Shown here piece by piece: positions 55,254 through 64,000 of a stretch of 64,000 nt of DNA. Every line of letters starts with the position of its first letter. Within the stretch, counting starts at the first letter, position 1. The stretch comes from Zygnema cylindricum. Taxonomy: Eukaryota; Streptophyta; Zygnematophyceae; Zygnematales; Zygnemataceae. The notes beneath the pieces are model-generated. The model was given only the letters and a program-made list of their open reading frames with translations, ran no database searches and had not been told where the DNA came from. Location: assembly GCA_037447655.1 (NCBI GenBank), contig JBBHKE010002250.1, positions 27,438 to 91,437 on the forward strand, given 5' to 3'. The position numbers and the translations under genes were made by a program.

Positions 55254-56055
55254 AGAATGGAGACAAGCAAGAAGCTCTCATAGATGCTCAGGAAAACATA
55301 CAACTTTGGAGCACAGCCAAACACAAAATAGGAAACCAACTAGCCTAAATATCTGACACAATTCAAATAATGCAAAGAAAAACACAACTGCAAATTTTCC
55401 AAAAAATTTCAAAGATGTGGGAGAGAAACTCCCAGTCAAAGATATCAAAAATGTTAAAGCATAATTTTGACACAACAGTTCCTAACTTCTGAAAATGGCT
55501 AAGTCATACTCTTATATCTATAATATCTATTCTTTAAAAATCTAACAGCCACTCACTACCCTTACTAAGGTACGGAGGCATACCACCCGTACATCAAATA
55601 ATATCTACTAGGACTAAGGAGGATACATGAATATATCAAGGTATGTTATATAAAATGAATCTGAACTGAATTCATAATCAAACAAAACACGCTTAAGTAC
55701 AAAACATGGATATGTATCATCACTCCACACTGTACAAAACACGTCAGATAATCATAGACGTGGTTTTGGTTGACCAGCGTCCGACAGCTGCAAATCTGAC
55801 CGTCCATTTTTCAGAAGATTCATCCAAGATGAAACTTTGTGTGACACGTCGGTCTTTAGGTGAATCTGAATCATAAGACCGAATCTGTGGAGCGTCTCAT
55901 CTTCTTTTACTCACACGTGTCCTGGGAGTGTGATGCACCGTGTACTCTCTCACTATTCATTGTCATACTAATTCTGGTACATACTGAACCAGACTTCCAC
56001 AAAATAAACTAAGTACCAAAAGACACTTAGTGAGGAATAAAGCTTTCAAAAAACA
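55195..56055 (-). repeat. Element H 5' LTR
   Basis: 861 bp, in sense from TGTTTTTTGAAAGC to GAACAACA, ending against SatB GTTAG. It shares the GCTTTA/CAACA ends of the F2 and G LTRs. The last 59 nt carry the Gag leader. Confidence 0.88.
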
Positions 56056-58136
56056 GTTAGCGCTCACGAAAATAGTTCAAATAAACTTTAACCATGATTA
56101 TAAGTCAATTTTGTGTTTGCGGTTACAATAATTTCTTTTAGCGGACATCGTTTATTATTACGCTTACAAAAACAGTAAAATAAAACCCTCAACTATGTTT
56201 GCAACAAAAATATGTGTTAGCAATAACATCAAAAATATTAAGAAACAAAGTTTATTGTTAACGGATACAAAGAGAGTTAAAAAAAACCCTAAACCATGTT
56301 TCTATCACAAATTTGAGTTTGCGCTAACAAAGATATTTGTAACAAACAACATTTATTGTTTGCGCTCATAAAAAGAGGTAAAACAAACTCCGAACCATGT
56401 TTGTAACACAACTATGTGTTTGCGGTTTGAACAATATTAGTAACAAACACATTATATTGTTATCGCTCACAAAAATTGTTCAAATAAACTCTTAACCATG
56501 TTTATAACTCAAATTTGTGTTTGCTCCAACAATATTTTTTTCTAATGAACAACATTTATTATTACGAAGACAAAAACAGTAAAACAAAACCCTAACCCTG
56601 TTTGCAACACAAATTTGTGTTTGCGTTAACAAAGATATTTGTAACAAACAATGTTTATTGTTCACGCTCACAAAAAAAGGTAAAATAAAATTCGAACCAT
56701 GTCTGTAACGCAAAATTTTGTTTGTGCTAACAATAATATTGGTAACAAACACTTTATATTGTTAGCGCTCACAAAGTTAGTTCAAAAATTCTCAACCATG
56801 TTCATAACTCATTTTTTTGTTTGAGCTTACAATAATTTTTTGCAACAAACAACGTTTATTATTATTATGCTCACAAAAACGGTAAAAACAAACCCTAAAC
56901 TATTTTTGCAACAAAAATTTGTGTTTGCATTATCAACAAAAATGTTAACGAACAAATTTTATTGTTAACGCACACAAAGAGAGTTAAGAAAATCCCTAAA
57001 CCATGTTTTTATTACAAATTTGAGTTTGCGCTACCAAAGATAATGTAACAAACAACGTTAATTGTTCGCACTCACAATAACAGGTAAAAAAAACTCGGAA
57101 CCATGTTAGTAACACAACTTTGTGTATGCGCCAACAACAATATTGGTAAAAAACACTTTTTATTGTTAACGCTGACAAAAATAGTTCAAATAAACTCTCA
57201 ACTATATTTATAACTCAAATTTGTGTTTGCGCCTATAATCATTTATTGTAACGGACAACGTTTCATATTAGGCTCACGAAAACATTAAAATAAAACCCTC
57301 AACTATGTTTGTAACACAAATTTGTGTTTGCAATAACAACAAAATACAACGAACAAATTTTATTGTTAACGCACACAAAGAGAATTAAAATAAACCCTAA
57401 ACCATGTTTTTATAATAAATTTTAATTTGTGCTATCAAATATATTTTTAAAAAACGGCGTTTATTTTTCGCCCTTACAAAAAGAAGTAAAATAAACTTTG
57501 AACCATGTTTCTATCACAAATTTAAGTTTGCGATATCAAAGATATTTGTAACAAACAATGTTTATTGTTCGCGCTCACAAAAAGAGGTAAAACAAACTCT
57601 GAACCATGTTTGTATCATAGCTTTTTGTTTGCGCTAACAACAATATTGGTAACATAGACTTTATATTGTTAGCGCTCACAAAAATAGTTCAAATAAACTC
57701 TCAACCATGTTTATAACTTAAATTTGTGTTTGCGATTACAATAATTTATTGTGACGGACAACGTTCATTATTACGCTCACAAAAACAATAAAAGAAAACC
57801 CTCAACTATGTTTGCAACACAAATTTGGGTTTGCGTTAACAACTAAAATATTAACGAACAAAGTTTAATATTAAAGCACACAAAGAGAGTTACAAAAACC
57901 CTAAACCATGGTTCTATCACAAATTTGAATTTGCGCTAACAAACACACTTGTAACAAACAACGTTTGTTGTTCGCGCTTGCAAAAAGAGGTAAAATAAAC
58001 TCTAAACTATGTTTGTATCATAGCTTTTTGTTTGCGCTAACAACAATATTGGTAACAAACACTTTATATTGTTAGTCCTCACAAATATGGTTCAAATAAA
58101 CTCTCAACCATCTTTATACCTCAAATTTGTGTTTGC
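56056..58136. repeat. SatB satellite array with 403-bp higher-order unit
   Basis: About 21 monomers of about 100 bp. Four monomer types alternate, recognisable by ATAACTCAAATTTGTG, CAACACAAATTTGTGTTTGC, CTATCACAAATTTGAG and TAACACAACTTTGTG. The AACCATGTTTATAACTC marker recurs at about 56090, 56493, 56794, 57200, 57703 and 58106, spacings 403, 301, 406, 503 and 403. Most units are four monomers, with one three- and one five-monomer unit. No genes. Confidence 0.96.
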
Positions 58137-59143
58137 TGCAACTTTGCGACCTCCATAGGTCCACAGAGTGGGCAGGTCACATGAAGCCATTAAGATAACC
58201 CTGACCCCTCTGCGTTCCAACAAGAATAATTGCCACCTTGGTAGATAATAACTCTCACTAACTTCACCCTTGTGAAGAGAAGACTCCCCTGAGTCGATAG
58301 CAAAAAGAATGGCTTAATTTTCTCCCCTAGCAGTAAGTTATGAATGGCCAAAGGTGGCCTATATATACAGATGTCCTTAGAGAGAGAGGCGGCTAATTCT
58401 AAATTTTCCAAGTCCTAATCCTTTCTCTAAACCCCTTCTACTGAAGTACGGCACCAATCACCCGATTGTGTTGTACAAAAAAGGTACAGGTGCCGGAGTA
58501 CTTTCTGTACGGCCACTGTACGACATGGCCATAAAGGTGACGCCTATCACATCCGGACTTGTTGTGATGCTTTCCAGAGATTCCGCAAGTTAATGAGATA
58601 TTGTCACGTTTCATCGTGTGTGACGGTGACCACAAACAGCCAAAGCGATGATTCCACAATGTCGGCTCGCACCATGGCCGTCTGATCCGAAGTCGGCTTT
58701 TAATACAAGTCGTCGAAACAAATGTCCGTATCATCTGTTTCGTCTAGTACATAAAGTACAACTGAATATTTGCTCTAAAAAACCGTTAATCTAATTAAAT
58801 AGAAATTCCTACGTGTAGATGTTTAAGTAATTATCACCCCCATATATCTCAACATTGGTCATAAACTACAGGACAATGCTAACAGCTACTTTGACGGACG
58901 ACAAGTACCAAGATCAAATCCTGGGTCCGTCAAACCTTTTTTTTTTGTGTAACTCTACCTTCATGTCTCTTTGGACAACCTAGGCGACCATGGCTCTAAC
59001 TCCCTCTCCGGTCTTCAGTGACTACGAGAAGTGTGGGGACTTGGGAGAGGAGTTAGAGGCAGGTTGTCAATGTTACCTTTCTCCCTTTTATTTTAAAATC
59101 TTCAGACCTAGAAAATACTAAAAGAAAACCATTAGTTTTTACA
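58137..59143 (-). repeat. Element I 3' LTR
   Basis: 1007 bp, in sense from TGTAAAAACTAATGG to AAGTTGCA, and related to the A/B LTRs. It carries CCAATCA (about 58454) and a TATATA stretch (about 58360-58366). PPT AAGGGAG (sense) is at 59144-59150. Confidence 0.9.
58891..58946 (+). other. tRNA-like hairpin with T10 in element I LTR
   Basis: TTGACGGAC (58891-58899) pairs perfectly with GTCCGTCAA (58925-58933), 9 bp. The loop has GTACCAAGATCAAATCC, like a T-arm/B-box, and T10 follows at 58937-58946. It sits at the position of the A and B stems with different paired bases. Confidence 0.55.
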
Positions 59144-59156
59144 CTCCCTTTATTTT

Positions 59157-59854
59157 CTAGTTATCTTTTAATTTGAGTCCACACTTTTCCCTACATAAAA
59201 TTAGTTTAGGAAAGAGGACAGATTTAATCATCATATCTGCTACCATTTCACTATCCGGTCTCTTTTCTAAACTGATTATTTTGTTTTCTACCTTCTCCCT
59301 AACAAAGGTAAGTGTAATGTCCATGTGTTTAACTTTAAAGTGGTATTTAGGATTGGTAGCAATTGCAATGGCTGCCTGATTATCACAAATGATTTTCTGC
59401 ACACCACTCTTAAGATGACCAAGCTTACCAAACAAAGACTTTACCCACATCAATTCTTTTACAGCAAAGCAAGCAATAACGTATTCGTGCTTACTGCTCT
59501 AGCAACATGTACCATCTCCCATATACAACACATATCCAGACGTACACCTCTTCATAGGAGCATCCCCATAAATGGCATCACTCGAAGTGGTGATGTCAGT
59601 GTTATCCCCACCCAAATACAACCATATATTTCTAGTCTCTATCAAATATCTAAGAACTCTCTTTGTTGCCTCCCAATCCCTTTTAGTGGGAGCATTTAGA
59701 CTTCAACTCAACACTCCTACAACTGCAGTTAAATCAGGTCTGGTACGGTTCATAAAATAGATTAAATTTCCTACTACTTGTCTGTAAGGAATAGTCTTCA
59801 TGAATTTCTGCTCTTCATCTCCTAGTTCATCATCCAAAATTATGACTTCCCCTT
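59157..59854 (-). pseudogene. pol: Element I RNase H and RT tail
   Basis: From the TSD downstream: VIILDDELGDEEQKFMKTIP, YRQVVGNLIYFMNRTRPDLT, VVGVLS, a stop, then WEATKRVLRYLIET, SDAIYGDAPMKRCTSGYVLY, a TAG replacing the Trp near 59502, and 59453-59157 MMWVKSLFGKLGHLKSGVQK, ICDNQAAIAIATNPKYHF and MVADMMIKSVLFPKLILCRE. A deletion near 59480 removes the STMEAEYM block. Confidence 0.87.
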
Positions 59855-59918
59855 GAAAATATTGTTCTAAGACCACTGGAGCAGGTGAAGCAGCAGCAGT
59901 AGTAGTAGAAGTAGACAT
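59703..59918 (-). other. Chimeric ORF: LTR Gag leader fused in frame to pol
   Basis: 71-codon ORF starting at the LTR-borne Gag ATG (59916-59918). Nineteen leader residues (MSTSTTTAAASPAPVVLEQ) are followed directly by RT-tail sequence of element I. It arises because the nested LTR delivers its own start codon in the pol frame. Expression is unknown. Confidence 0.75.
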
Positions 59919-60761
59919 AATTCACTCACAAAAGCTTTCTAAGAATCTCACCAAACAGTTGTTTTCTTCTGTTCACCAAATCTGAAAAAAAGGTCCAAAC
60001 TTCTTCAAACAATACCACACTATGTAATAAGACAAAGTCCGACAACTCTTAAAGTTTCATCCTAATTGATCCAATATACACGAAGATATGCAACTCAAAA
60101 GTTCCCCAAAAATAGTTTGCAAATTACACAGTCTGGAAGTCTGGATCCATCAAATGTTCTAAGTCCTAAGTCTTATACTCGTAGTGAGTTTCTACTCTTA
60201 ATTGTCCTATTACATAGTGTTGTAGCACCGATACAAATGTTCATGAGAGATAAACTGCCACTAAGGTCTAAGTACTCATAATCACGCTAATGCTAATTCT
60301 GCCACTGTACAATCAATATTATTGAGAGATCATTACAAGTGATTGTACAATTACATGCCGCCGGCTTAATTACTATTGTACGGATGCGTCCATCCAGATG
60401 TTGCAAAAACACCTGCTAGCAAATCGTTTGTGATCCTTTTATGAATCTCGTCCATTGACTTGATTGATATCAACCGCAGCTGCGTTGTCCCGTTCCGTGA
60501 CATATTCAACGTCACCGCAGCTTCGTTGCAGCTGTGTTGTCATGTACCAAATCATATCCAAAATAACCGTAGCTGCTTTGTCCCATCTGCGTCGTAGCTG
60601 CTTTGTCGCGTTCAATGTGTGACAGGCATATGTGGGTGTCGGTGCCGTTCCAAAATACCTGTTCTGTCCTTAAGTGACGACGCGTGTTTTTTACGCCATA
60701 TTTTACTGTCTTTTTGCCGTCACACTAATTTACTGAGACTTAAAGCTTTCCAAAATCAACA
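59860..60761 (-). repeat. Solo LTR, family 2, inside element I pol
   Basis: 902 bp, in sense from TGTTGATTTTGG to AACAATA. Flanked by GAAAA (59855-59859) and CAAAA (60762-60766), a TSD with one mismatch. Pol is co-linear and in frame on either side once one flank copy is discounted. Length and ends match the F2a LTR. Repeated GCAGCTGCGTTGTC-like segments occur at about 60475-60615. Confidence 0.92.
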
Positions 60762-61498
60762 CAAAACTCCCCTCGTTTCTTTTGTTTAGTTCCATTGGGA
60801 TTGTACAACTATTATCCTTGTTCATTTGAAACTTTTTGAGCATGTTCCCAATGGCCTTCTTTTGAGTTAAGCAAATTATTCTTCGATCCTTGTCTCTCTC
60901 AACCTATATTCCCAAAATATATCTTGCCTCCCCCATATCGTTCATCTCAAATCCACCTTTTAGAGCCGTTTTCGGTTTATTAATTTTATCGGTAGATTTA
61001 CTTAAAAGAAGCAAATCATCAACATAAATTGCAATGAAAATAATTCCTTCTTCATCTTCAAACAAATAAATTGATTGATCTGAGCTGATCAGAATATATC
61101 TTAAACCTGTAAGAAACTCATCGAGCTTCTTATTCCATTGTCGAGGCGCCTGTTTCAACCAATACAAGATTTGATCAATCAGCATACCTTGCTCTCCTCC
61201 CATTCTCCACAAATCCTTCGGGATGTCACATAAAAAACTCCTCTTCCAACTCTCTATGTAAGAAGGCCGTCTTGATGTCCATTTGATGCACTTCTATGTC
61301 TTCGTTGCCGCCAAACTAAATAGTATTCGGACAAAGCGAAACGTGACAAAATGTCTCCTCGTTTTCAATTCCCACTTTCTAAGTAAATCCCTTTGCCACT
61401 AACCAATCCTTGTAGCTCTCAATGGTGTTACCTAGGTTAAGTTTCAGTTTAAATACCCACTTACACCCGATTGGCTTTCGGTCAGGAGGACATTCCAC
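60762..61498 (-). pseudogene. pol: Element I reverse transcriptase
   Basis: 61212-60904 encodes LKQAPRQWNKKLDEFLTGL, YVDD in FIAIYVDDLLLLSKS and MGEARYILGI, with a stop replacing Gln just after. Beyond it RIICLTQKKAIGNMLKKFQM and SCTIPMELNK reach the solo LTR. Upstream, in broken frames, are MDIKTAFLHRE-like, ECPPDRKPIGCKWVFKLKLN and VAKGFT. It ends abruptly at SatB. Confidence 0.88.
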
Positions 61499-62452
61499 AC
61501 AACTTTGTGTTTGCGATAAAAAGAATATTGGTAACTAACACTTTATATTGTTAGCGCTCACAAAAATAGTTCAAATGAACTCTCATCCATGTTTAAAACT
61601 CAAATTTGTGTTTGCGATTACAATTATTTCTTGTAACAAACAACGTTTATTATTGCCCTCACAAAAACAGTAAAAAAAAACTCTCAACTATGTTTGCAAC
61701 ACAAATTTGTGTTTGCGTTAACAACAAAAATACGAACGAACTAACTTTATTGTTAACGCACACAAAAAGAGTTAAGCAAAACCCTAAAACACGTTTTTAT
61801 CACAAGTTTGAGTTTGTGCTAACAAAGATATTTTTAACAAACAACGTGTATTGATTGCGCTCACAAAAAGAGGTTAAATAAACTTTGAATATTGGAAACA
61901 AACACTTTATATTGTCAACGCTCACAAAATAGTGAAATATACTCTCAACCATGTTTATTACTTCAATTTGTGTTTGCGATTACAATTATTTCTTGTAACA
62001 AACACTCTTTATTATTACGCTTCCAAACACTCTTAAAAATATCTCTAAACTATGTTTGCAAAAGAAATTTCGGTTTGCGTTAACAACAAAAATATAAACG
62101 AACAAAGTTTATGGTTAATCACACAAAGAGAGTTAAAAAAAACCCTAAACCATGTTTCTATCACAAATTTGAGTTTGCGCTAACAAATATATTTGTAAAA
62201 AACAACGTTTATTGTTGACACTCTCAAAAAGAGGTAAAATAAACTTTGAACTATGTTTGTAACACAACATTGTGTTTGCGCTAACAACAATATTGGTAAC
62301 AAATACTTATATTATTAGCACTCACAAAATTACATCAATTAAACTCTCAACCATGTTTATAACTCAAATTTGTGTTTCTGATAACAATAATTTCTTGTAG
62401 CGAACAACGTTTATTATTACGCTCACAAAAACAGTAAAAAAAACCCTAAATT
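61499..62452. repeat. SatB satellite array, block 3
   Basis: SatB monomers with the same four types. Marker AACCATGTTTAT-like at about 61585, 61947 and 62349, spacings of about 362 (a monomer shortened near 61888) and 402. It ends at AAATT, the TSD of the next solo LTR. Confidence 0.94.
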
Positions 62453-63636
62453 TGTTGTTTTTTGAAATGTTAATTTCGTGCATACATCACATTTTGTGCG
62501 CACGCGACGTTTCGTGCGTAGATTATTACCGAAAATAATGTGGTGGTACAAATGGAAGTTCGAATGTATTTGTGGATTGGGGGAGTAATTGCACATTTGG
62601 AATTAACAGCACGTGAGGGAGTAATTGAGTGGCTTGAAATACGTTTGCAAATGGACGGCGGATCGCGAAGCGATCCGATGTGAAATGTACGAAATGTTGT
62701 ATATGCACGCCGCCAGTACGGAGCGCCTTATTTGGACAGGTGTACTTTATTTGCGACAGGTGCATTTATTGCAAAGGACGCAGGTTCAGTACGGAAATGA
62801 TTCTGAAGGTACGGTTTAATTTCGGCTAGTGGTCCGTGGTACATTTGGAGGGCGGACGGCGTCCGCCGATATTTTTCAGTGGGCACAATTTTTATGACGT
62901 GTTATCCAGTGGACCGTACTTATGCTATGTCGGTTCACTACGTGGTTTTATCTACAGGTGAATAAGCAAGCTGTCGTCTAATACACGGATTTTACGAAGG
63001 TGTCGGTGTAAATATTTGATTTAACATTGATTTGTCTTTTTGTGAATTAGTCATTTGTGTAGATCCATTTATTCTGATATACCTTGAATTATTCGGGTAT
63101 ACTCACATTATTTTAAGTAGATGGTAGATTACGTACGACTAGTATGCCTCCGTACATTTAGTAGTGAACCTGAGTATAAACTTGTAGGACTTAGTTTATT
63201 TTAGCACCACAGTTAAGTTTATTAAAGCAATGGCAAAGTGTTTTTCTGCAACTTTGACCTGATGGTGTGATCACCCTGATTGATGTTTTTTTATGAAACT
63301 TTGTAGAGATATTCGTTGACCTACATAATACATGTGTGTGTAATTTCATTTTGTTTTGTCAATTTTGTTGATTTCTGTGGGAAGTCTACTTGGTTAGTTT
63401 GAGAAGGTGTCAGCTGTTTTTGGGAAACTCTGGAGCATATATCTTCTATTTTCCTTAGTGGATTTGGCTTTAACTTTGGGAGTTTTCATTGTCTATAGTA
63501 TACTGCACATTGTTACAATTTGAGGTGATTTTGTTTACTGTCAAGTAATCTGTGCTGTCTGAAACACAGCTGTTTTGGGGTAGTCTGTGGGTGTCTTCCG
63601 TAAGTAATCCATGGCTGAAATAGGCTATGGACAACA
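62453..63636 (+). repeat. Solo LTR, family 4, inserted in SatB
   Basis: 1184 bp from TGTTGTTTTTTG to GGACAACA, a longer relative of 50197-51187. Flanks are AAATT (62448-62452) and AAACT (63637-63641). Closing the gap gives a normal SatB CCCTAAACTATG junction. It ends with the same 26-nt Gag leader ATGGCTGAAATAGGC plus 11 nt. Confidence 0.93.
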
Positions 63637-63784
63637 AAACTATGTTTGCAACAAAAATTTGTGTTTAAGTTAACAACAAAGATATTAACGGACAAAGTTT
63701 GTTGTAAATGCACACAATAAGAGTTAAAAAAAACACTAAACCATATTTCTATCACAAATTTTAGTTTGTGCTAACAAGTAAATT
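63637..63784. repeat. SatB satellite, 148-bp stretch
   Basis: About one and a half SatB monomers between two inverted family-4 LTRs. It continues the monomer interrupted at 62452. Confidence 0.92.
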
Positions 63785-64000
63785 TGTTGTCCATAGCCTA
63801 TTTCAGCCATGGATTACTCACGGAAACACCCACAGACTACCTCAAAAACAGTTGTGTTCCAAACAACACAGATTACTCCACAATACACAGAATCACCTCA
63901 AACTGCACCAATGTGCAGTATACCATACACACTGTAAACTCCCAAAGTTAGAGTCAAATTCACCAAGGCATGTAGAAGATATAAGCTCCAGAGTTTCCCA
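63785..64000 (-). repeat. Family-4 LTR, inverted, cut by the window edge
   Basis: Starts TGTTGTCCATAGCC, the reverse complement of the end of the LTR at 62453-63636, and matches it to the window end. A 148-bp spacer separates the two, so they form an inverted pair. Whether an internal region follows cannot be seen. Confidence 0.92.

Larger units (their letters stand above)
49643..56055 (-). mobile_element. Element H: copia element with deleted 3' LTR and two insertions
   Basis: Minus-strand element with a 5' LTR (55195-56055), decayed PBS, gag, PR, INT, RT and RNase H. Only 28 bp of its 3' LTR remain (49643-49670), fused to RT of G. A solo LTR (50197-51187) sits in RNase H and a 454-bp chimeric LTR fragment (52204-52657) sits at the integrase-RT linker. 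The right flank is GTTAG of SatB. Confidence 0.92.
58137..61498 (-). mobile_element. Element I: 5'-truncated copia element with nested solo LTR
   Basis: Minus-strand element keeping the 3' LTR (58137-59143), PPT, RNase H and most of RT, broken at about 61498 in the N-terminal PPDRK region and joined to SatB. A family-2 solo LTR (59860-60761) splits RT from RNase H. The left flank is SatB TTTGC. Confidence 0.92.

Noticed and set aside
56492-57178. ORFs in SatB (56492-56752, 56996-57178, 61606-62083)
   Set aside because: Translations of satellite monomers rich in Cys/Tyr/Asn repeats, interrupted in neighbouring units.
56441-62160. Telomeric repeat tract (AAACCCTAAA strings in SatB)
   Set aside because: CCCTAAA occurs once per higher-order unit inside one SatB monomer type and never in tandem.

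Overview
This 64 kb window is repeat-only eukaryotic DNA. I find no host cellular gene, no rRNA, no canonical tRNA gene, no CRISPR and nothing bacterial. It consists of two AT-rich satellite families (SatA, SatB) into which Ty1/copia LTR retrotransposons have inserted, some nested inside others. This layout suggests a centromeric, pericentromeric or other heterochromatic block of a large eukaryotic genome. A plant or alga is plausible (G-box and CCAAT/TATA-type LTR promoters, copia-only load), but the window does not settle the host.

Layout. SatA (40-bp monomer) fills 1-7277, 12623-15235, 19462-24847, 29482-32448 and 39636-40380. SatB (about 100-bp monomers in a 403-bp four-monomer higher-order unit) fills 45571-45893, 56056-58136, 61499-62452 and 63637-63784. 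Eight pol-bearing copia elements lie in them: A (7278-12622, -, complete with two 998-bp LTRs), F2a (15236-19461, -, 3' half lost), F2b (24848-29481, +, 3' end lost), B (32449-39635, -, complete, with a solo LTR inside its 3' LTR), C (40381-43276, -, 3' half lost), G (45894-49642, +, 3' half lost), H (49643-56055, -, 3' LTR almost deleted, carrying two further insertions) and I (58137-61498, -, 5' half lost, with a solo LTR inside pol). Further LTRs lie at 62453-63636 and 63785-64000. A GC-richer block at 43277-45570 matches neither satellite nor copia and is unassigned.

How the elements are built. Each encodes gag (CCHC knuckle), protease (D-S/T-G), integrase (HHCC, DD35E), reverse transcriptase (YVDD) and RNase H in copia order; all carry stops, frameshifts or deletions, so none looks autonomous. 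The primer binding site is not the usual 3'-end iMet site but a complement of the iMet anticodon arm (half-tRNA priming, as in Drosophila copia). In every family the gag ATG lies inside the 5' LTR, 20, 26, 59 or 65 nt before its end. These lengths are all 3n+2, so the PBS is translated in one fixed frame as part of Gag. The LTRs of the A/B/C/I group also carry, antisense to the element, a B-box/T-arm-like sequence in a stem that co-varies between subfamilies and is followed by a T-run.

The satellites share a GTTAGCGC/GCGCTAAC core, show recent kilobase-scale duplications, and directly abut broken ends of F2a, F2b, C and I, as if array turnover is cutting elements away.
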